A stretch of DNA of 64,000 bases from Rugalucina vietnamica (taxonomy: Eukaryota; Mollusca; Bivalvia; Lucinida; Lucinidae): NCBI GenBank assembly GCA_964017185.1, contig OZ024883.1, positions 42,152,395 through 42,216,394 of the forward strand, read 5' to 3'. Shown piece by piece: positions 58,234 through 64,000 of the stretch (position 1 is its first letter; each line of letters starts with the position of its first letter). Made by a program: the position numbers and the translations under genes. A model generated the notes under the pieces. The model had not been told where the DNA came from. It did no database searches and was given only the letters and a program-made list of their open reading frames with translations.

Positions 58234-58450
58234 TGATTGTGTTGTTGTATAACATCCCAGTCAACAATTTTGCAGTCATGTTGTGACAGAGCCACCACTT
58301 AGTGGATATTATCCAGTAATCTGCCTTTCTGTTGTAACCTGCCAGTATAGGTCTGTCTGGCTCAAGGACATACAACTTGGTGCAGTGGGGTTCTATCCCA
58401 CAACCTCTTGAGTGCTAGAGTCTGATGCTCTGCCATTCAGAACCATGCTG
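58234..58450 (-). mobile_element. Minus-strand SINE
   Basis: AACATCCCAGTCAACAATTT, TGCAGTCATGTTGTGACAGAG-like body and a reversed head at TGATGCTCTGCCATTCAG. Confidence 0.65.
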
Positions 58451-58543
58451 GAATCAATGGTCACTCTGCCCCTGGACCAAGAAGAGCCACCAATCACCAC
58501 CGTGGTGGTATATAGGGTACTGACAATGCTGTCTTATGTTATA

Positions 58544-58774
58544 TGAGCCGCGACGCAAGAAAACCAGTCTTCAGGGTTTCCGACCCGCTCTGACACTTGG
58601 TACATTCTCAGAAGAAAGCTAGAATCTTGAAATTTCGGGTATAAGTAGAGGAGATATTGTACTACCCATGTAGCGAAAAACAAAGATGCTGATCAGCTTC
58701 ACAGTTACTGCAAAGCTGATCTGCTCCTTTGTTTTCGCATAGGCAAACATCTGATTTTCTTATGATGTGGCTCA
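58544..58774 (+). mobile_element. GAGCC MITE, copy 16
   Basis: Arms TTCACAG/CTGCAAA; ends TATGAGCCGC / GTGGCTCATA. Confidence 0.85.
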
Positions 58775-60658
58775 TATTGCATTTTGGCTGTACTATCAAA
58801 TTCTGTGACAATACAAGGGATGATACTCTGCTTATTCTGACAGCCATAATACCTCGAGATTGCCTTCCCATATTTATACTAACATTCAGTAGTTAAATAC
58901 AAGTTATTTCCCTTGGACCGACTGACAACCAATGTGACTGAGAACAACTAGACTGGCCCCCAGTCGTTATTGTTTTTCTGGAGGGAAGCCATTAGCCCTA
59001 GTATTGACCTCTCCATATGTTTTCAGTATTATGTCAATCATTTGACGTAATAAGGCTCCTTAGGGATTTACGAAGGTGCATTTTCATTTCTGTTTCTACG
59101 AGACACGATACTGAATTCCCTTGCTTGGGCCTCACACTTCGAGGCTACACTAGGCTAGTGTTTGTTTTGTCGGCCATTTTTTGTCACTTACACTTCGATA
59201 AATAAATCTATTACAAGATCAGTATATACGATGCTTATGATAAAATTAAACTGGAGATGTATTGTTTAATGATATTAACTAGGGTTGCTCAGTTTCAAAT
59301 GCTTTTAAATTATAAGATTTGGACGATTTCTCTCGTTGACCTATTTATCGGTTTTTATCGGAAAACGATCCATATGAAATTATGTTGTTTCCAATACAGT
59401 GTTCTCTTTCACGTCCGCTGTACATAGATGATTGACATGCGGTATCACGAATAATCGGATTGAACCGAAACTGTCCGAAACGAACCGATACTGTCCGGAA
59501 CGGACATAGATAATATCAAAGCTACAAAGCTAATCATGGATCACCATATAGTAGCATGTGAAGAATTTTATATACACAACAATATTGTGATTTACTTAGA
59601 ACGCAAGAAAACCGTACCCGAAGAGTAAGTGCACCCTGCATGTATTCGTCATGCAACCGGATTTCTTACAGAACGGATTTATGCTACATCAAACGACGCC
59701 ACACAAAATGTATTGATATTGATCGAACTCTTAAAATGCAACCGTTCATAATTTCAGGGGGTGACAAAATATCTAAATTGCTGTAGTGCAAAGGTTCACA
59801 AAAGATATATCAGATTTTAGGGGGAAAAATGGGGAATTCGGAAACTTTTGAATCATTTCTTTTCTGTTTCAACTATGTGACTTTTTTAAGTCACAGAAAA
59901 CGTCAACTTGAAATGTAACATGTCTACAGACTTGTATTATTTCACATTTTTGTCACGGAAAATAGAGTATATCTAGGTGAATGTCCGAGATATTTTGCCA
60001 GTGTTATTCAAACAAACAGCTAAGACAAAGACTGGATCACACTACCCCTAACCAAGCCTCATGGATGCAGATTTATGGGGTTTCAGTTAACCTCACTTAT
60101 AAGATTATACCATTTGGTTCACGTGCTAGCAGATTTTGGTTTATGTCACACAACCTTAGATTTAAATTATATTTATAGCACAGGTTTATAAAATTCGAAC
60201 CATACTGGATTCACACTGTACTTCCATTATTGCTTGATTCTGTGATATTTAGTATTATTCTGATTGGCTGTAGCAAAATCAAACTTTCATCATGTATTTT
60301 AAATCTTCGTTTGGAGACTCAGAGAATCTAATCAGGTTAGGCACAAGCACGCTATACAACTCAGACAGCAAGAATATATGTTTGAAATTTTGAATAAAAC
60401 TTCCCTTGCTGATGGAATTTTACATATGTTTGTTTGTTTGTTTCTTTTAAGTTTTAAAGGTCAAATCAACAATTCTTCAGACGTGGTGATGAAGCCATTC
60501 ACGGTTTAACACACTATCTGTTTTATTTGGTATCAAAATGCACTATACGTTACTTCTTGTCAATGTAGACTTCTATCACAATATCGTATTATTTTAAACT
60601 TCCAAACTTCTATGAACCCCTCCATATAGCATGTTACTAAGAACATGCTATAATTTTC

Positions 60659-60660
<2 letters not shown>

Positions 60661-60699
<39 letters not shown>
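60661..60699. repeat. (TTA)n microsatellite
   Basis: About 13 trinucleotide units. Confidence 0.95.
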
Positions 60700-60834
60700 T
60701 AAATAAGAAATCTTTCAGTTCCTCTGTGCCTCTTTAATCCAAACTCACCTGTTTGCAGCAAGCAGAGAAATTATAGGTGTTCTAGATTTGTGCCCCTTGG
60801 TAAGAAGAAGAGGAAAAGATAGGGTCTGGGGCCA

Positions 60835-60990
60835 GACTAGAGAACAACCAACAAGGATGAAATCAATTTGCACTATAAATAGGTACAAGTTTCGATCTAT
60901 GCTGAGCTATTATCAGACATGGTTTTACATACTACAGCCTTAGATTGATTTCAACCATGTTGGCTGTTGTTCTCAGTCATGCTAGTTATG
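60835..60990. mobile_element. AACTGAGAACAACCA MITE, diverged copy
   Basis: GAGAACAACCAACAAGGATG / CATGTTGGCTGTTGTTCTC inverted. Confidence 0.5.
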
Positions 60991-61003
60991 TCTAGAAACA
61001 GCT

Positions 61004-61222
61004 TGAGCAGATTTTTGCCTTTGCGAAAACACAGACGCAGATCAGCTTCGCAGTAACTGCAAAGCTGATCAGCGCCTTTGTTTCGCTTCACGGATAGTAC
61101 AATTCCTCTTCTTCCTAAATCTGAAATTTCAAGCATCTAGCCATCTTCTGTAGCTGCACAGACCGGTTTGTGTCAGACCAGGTCGGAAACCCAGAAGACC
61201 AGTTTTCGCACGTCGCGGCACA
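61004..61222 (-). mobile_element. GAGCC MITE, copy 17
   Basis: Arms TTCGCAG/CTGCAAA; the left end is shortened. Confidence 0.85.
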
Positions 61223-61267
61223 TATAGAGGGCATGAGATATGTTCCTATGAAAACGAACATTTTTTT

Positions 61268-61499
61268 TTTCTTCTTTAATTCAGTTTTACATCCCTTTCA
61301 AGATTTTTTCATCTCATGAGACGGGGCAATCAGTAGGTGGGGCGAAAACCCCGAGAAAAAACACCTGACACACCCGCAAGCAAAACTTTGCATGTCTCAC
61401 ATGTGGCCAGTGCTGGGCTCGAACCCACACTAGACACAGCGGTGAGATGGTCGAGTGATTATGAAACAGCGCTCTTAACCGCTCAGCCATGGGGGCCGC
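61268..61499 (-). mobile_element. Leu/Ser-headed SINE, best-preserved copy
   Basis: On the minus strand the head reads GGCCCCCATGGCTGAGCGGT with AAGAGCGCTG, and the B box is GTGGGTTCGAGCCCAGC. The body carries TGTCAGGTGTTTTTTCTCGG and ends GGGATGTAAAACTG. Confidence 0.8.
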
Positions 61500-61611
61500 A
61501 AAAAAACAACAACAAAAAACAAAAAAAAAACAAACATGTCTCCATTTTCATAATTATGTGCACATGATTTATAAGGCTTATTAAAATGATTGTCCAAATC
61601 TTTTGATTGTT

Positions 61612-61795
61612 TGTTTTGTTTAACATCCCAGTCAACGATTTTTAAGTCATGTCGAGATGGAGCCATCACTTTCCTGGGTATTTTACAAGTATCCTGGGGA
61701 GATCATGTGTCTTGCTCTAGGACACAACACAGATCGAACCTGACACCTCTCCATTTGGGGCCTGATGCTTTACCACTACGCCACGTGCCCCCCCC
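61612..61795 (-). mobile_element. tRNA-derived SINE with intact Pol III boxes
   Basis: On the minus strand: GTGGCGTAGTGGTAAAGCAT (A box), GTGTCAGGTTCGATCTGTG (B box), then the body ending GTTGACTGGGATGTTAAAC. A C tract follows its head on the + strand. Confidence 0.8.
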
Positions 61796-61974
61796 CCCCT
61801 CCCCCCCCACAGATTGTTTGTGGTCGACCATGTCTTATTGATATATTGATCATAAGTGACTTCAGTTTTCATTTTGTCTGGTACGGTAGCAGAACTCTTC
61901 TACGATTGCGTATGGCCCATTGACTTAATTTGCCATAGACAAACTGAATTTTGCTTACAGGCTTGTCTGTTTAA

Positions 61975-62195
61975 TTTGTGTTAGCCAGGCATCCTATTTA
62001 TGGGACATAGGCAAACATCATTGCCCCAGATGGGACACTGCAGACTGCGGCGTCCCATCTGGGGCTATTTTGTTTGCTATGCGGAAGTTAATCGAAAAAT
62101 GAAATAAAATTCTAAAATCAATCCTGATGCCCCTTAAAATGAAAGTGGACTCATCCGATTCAAAGAATGGGAAAGTCCATTCGTCACAGATGGGT
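61975..62195 (+). mobile_element. CCCCAGATGGGACG hairpin repeat, copy 2
   Basis: GCCCCAGATGGGACACTG faces CGGCGTCCCATCTGGGGC, a near-perfect hairpin. Flanks CATAGGCAAAC and CCTTAAAATGAAAGT match copy 1 in reverse. Confidence 0.75.
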
Positions 62196-62199
62196 TCAG

Positions 62200-62436
62200 T
62201 GAGCCGTGACGTGAGAAAATCGGTCTTGGGTGTTTCCTACCAGGTATGACACAAACCGGCCTTTATAATCACAGAAGAAGGCTAGAAGTTTGAAATTTCG
62301 GAAATATGAAGAGGAGGATTTGTACTCTGCGTGTAGCGAAAACAAAGGCGCTGATCAGCTGTGCAGTTACTGCACAGCTGATCTGCGCCTTTGTTTTCGC
62401 ATATGCAAAAGTCTGGTTTTCTCATGACGCGGCTCA
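62200..62436 (+). mobile_element. GAGCC MITE, copy 18
   Basis: Perfect arms TGTGCAG/CTGCACA; ends TGAGCCGTGACG / GACGCGGCTCA. Confidence 0.9.
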
Positions 62437-62865
62437 AGTCTCAGCGCTTCTTCAGTCTTCCGATAACAAGCAGCATTATTGGTTTTCTGCAGTAGGGTAC
62501 GCTCGTTCAACAAACCGTGTATCAGAATTTCATTAAGAATATTGTGAATCATGATTTACGTGTCAATATCGTATGCTCATCGGGGATACTAGAATAGTTA
62601 TCTGTCCGTCGTTAAGCAAACCAGTATTGGAATTTTGATGAATGTTGCAAAGATTTATTTGATATTTTTTTTTTTAGATAAATTGCTCAGTGGCTTCTCT
62701 AGCAATAATTTGCTATGATTCCACTCGTAATCAGAAGAACTATACTTGAAAAAGTTCTGTTTTAACATAGCATTTAATGTTATATGTACATAAATGATAT
62801 TTTGGACATCCTCTGTCCTTTAAAAAGTTTGAAATGTGTAAGAAACATTCAGAAACTTTGCTCAA

Positions 62866-63012
62866 ATGAAGTATTTGTTCAGCTTTTCATGTACGGACCC
62901 TAAACATGTGAAAAGTCGTGTAGGAGACAGCAACGATAATAACATTATGCGAGAGGATGTAAATTTAAATCAGTATAGGAATTATGCTTTCCCTGTTTGG
63001 GCAGTATATTTG
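62866..63012 (+). CDS. Weak candidate alternative first exon
   Basis: Forty-nine codons from ATG (MKYLFSFSCTDPKHV...) to donor TTG|GTGAGT, again phase 0. The C-terminal half reads MREDVNLNQYRNYAFPVWAVYL, which does not resemble translated repeat, and the region is not shared with other copies in the window. There is no recognised domain, and the length is within what random AT-rich sequence allows. It is listed because phase and donor match the other candidates. Confidence 0.25.
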
Positions 63013-63079
63013 GTGAGTCTGAATATTTATTTTATATATTTTTTGTTTGTTTGTTTGAGTTGGTATAGTATATCCACAT

Positions 63080-63310
63080 TCAACAGCTAATGTCATGTCA
63101 GGGCCGCTGGTTAGTTATCCTAGCCACACTGTTCATGGGTTAGTCTCCCAGAGGCAGGCTACAAGTACTAAGTGCACATATCTTTCACCACTTACTTACA
63201 ATCGCTTTTCTTGAATAAGGCAGAGAGAGGAAGTATGGCTATAGAAGTTTTTCATGAAAGAAATAATGTGCTAGATGTGTGGTAACAATAGGAGTTGGAC
63301 ACACTATTGA
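63080..63310 (+). mobile_element. SINE-type repeat, diverged
   Basis: CAACAGCTAATGTCATGTCA, TCCCAGAGGCAGGCTAC and AAGAAATAATGTGCTAGATG occur in the same order as in 63735-63995. Confidence 0.5.
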
Positions 63311-63734
63311 CCGAGCTATTGCACTCATTCTTATCTTGATATATAGCATGTTGGCATTGTAACACTAAGGTCAATCCTGTCAGTCCATACGTTCTTTCAT
63401 GCAGAAAGATTAATGCTTATGTTATTGAAGAAATGTAAAATATCAGTTACTGGTTGAAGGATGAGCACCAAATACTGATAGACTTCTTCTGTGAGATTAA
63501 TGCCAAAGAAGTTAAGACTTACTTGATGCTATATCAGTAGTCTAGGCCTCATAATTTTCACAATGCATCAAAGTTTGTATATTGGTTTAACATCATCAAT
63601 TTTTCAATCATTTTGGGATGGAGCCGACTGTACTGTGGGGGTGGGGTGTCTTGCTCATGGACACCATGATAGATATGCTGGCCATGGGGAGAATCGTTTT
63701 ATTTGTTTGTTTGTGATTATGCTTTTATCCTACG

Positions 63735-63995
63735 TCATCAGCTAATGTCATGTCTGAACAGTCAGATATCCCCGCCACACTTTTCCTGGGCAAGCTTCCC
63801 AGAGGACAGGCTACCAGTTTCTTTCACCACTATCTGACACATGCTGTTCTTGATCGAATCAGTGGAATGGGAAGAATGACCATAGAAATACTTTCATGGC
63901 CGAATCTTCAGGAAAGAAATGTGCTGGACGTGAGGATCGATAGTGGGTCAGCTTCTTTATGAATCATACACGCTACAGATCGAGGTATTGTATCA
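63735..63995 (+). mobile_element. SINE-type repeat, second copy
   Basis: Better-preserved partner of 63080-63310: TCAGCTAATGTCATGTCTGA, TTCCCAGAGGACAGGCTACC and AAGAAATGTGCTGGACGTGA. The open frame across 63750-63962 is explained by this repeat. Confidence 0.55.
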
Positions 63996-64000
63996 GAATA

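Larger units (their letters stand above)
26789..64000 (+). other. Downstream intron of the SCHIP1 homologue, to window edge
   Basis: No exon matching the next family block (human ...NERESIRQKLALGSFF...) was found on reading the sequence, so this interval is treated as one long, repeat-dense intron containing possible internal promoters and alternative first exons. The stretches 29560-30340, 31500-32500, 47970-48135, 48375-49115, 49285-50870, 50950-53880, 54110-54940, 55010-55670, 56540-56720, 58880-60660 and 62440-62860 show no repeat or gene that I can identify beyond simple AT-rich tracts. Confidence 0.55.

Noticed and set aside
6702-61795. tRNA genes at 6702, 47458, 50874, 61268 and 61612
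   Set aside because: Pol III A and B boxes are present, but cloverleaf stems do not close and each is fused to a SINE body.
3415-62552. Many short open frames encoding peptides like CSENKGADQLCSYC (for example near 3415, 4246, 40666, 46549, 58662, 62306)
   Set aside because: They are translations of the GAGCC MITE hairpin in either orientation. They recur wherever the MITE does and have no gene context.
1-64000. CRISPR arrays, operons, bacterial promoters or integrated retrovirus-like or Polinton elements
   Set aside because: Tandem arrays here lack unique spacers, and genes are split by GT-AG introns. No gag, pol, integrase, capsid or paired LTR was recognised.

Overview
The window reads as AT-rich nuclear DNA of a marine invertebrate, most likely a heterodont bivalve mollusc. 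The evidence is: short exons with GT-AG introns of several kb; many tRNA-derived SINEs; palindromic MITEs; and non-autonomous Helitron-like elements with tandem-repeat cores that begin AGCTCACC or AGCTCGCC, a style familiar from bivalve genomes. Nothing bacterial is present. The organism call is inference from repeat style.

One host gene accounts for the confident coding sequence. It is on the + strand and runs off the right edge. Six exons (3635-3763, 4602-4649, 5313-5429, 6144-6208, 20937-21017, 25777-26788) join in phase into a 484-codon N-terminal part. I recognise it as the homologue of vertebrate IQCJ-SCHIP1 (schwannomin-interacting protein 1, long IQ-containing form). It has two IQ motifs (IQRWFRGFRGRK and IQRAWRAYLEKK), an ENHQL block created across the exon 4/5 junction as in IQCJ, and an acidic low-complexity region. 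It ends in NINWETLEESL...EEKQRQE, matching the end of the large vertebrate SCHIP1 exon (MDWEALEKHL...REQE). The conserved C-terminal SCHIP1 coiled-coil exons were not found and must lie beyond 64000. Downstream of exon 6 are four candidate alternative first exons, all ending in phase 0 like exon 6: a duplicated 14-codon mini-exon (39603-39644 and 44585-44626), a 144-codon acidic exon (57224-57655) and a weaker 49-codon one (62866-63012). This fits a gene with several internal promoters, as SCHIP1 has in vertebrates, but it is inferred.

Layout. 1-3600: upstream DNA with a GACGTC-rich palindrome, a 2.1-kb TIR-bounded element carrying a dispersed GTTACGGTAWGGAC motif, and a MITE just before the start codon. 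3635-6208: exons 1-4, with a decayed duplicate of exon 1. 6209-20936: intron 4, holding a 28-31-bp minisatellite interrupted by a Helitron-like element, several MITEs, a LINE fragment and a second Helitron-like element inside a large decayed inverted repeat. 20937-21372: exon 5, whose 3' end and splice donor are amplified into a 49-bp tandem array. 21373-25776: intron 5. 26789-64000: a repeat-dense intron with a roughly 4-kb segmental duplication (about 35.1-39.7 kb versus 40.7-44.7 kb) whose two copies serve as filled and empty sites for mobile insertions.

About 18 copies of one roughly 235-bp palindromic MITE are scattered across the window. They produce spurious ORFs containing an ENKGADQL-like peptide. 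No endogenous retrovirus, LTR element or Polinton was recognised.
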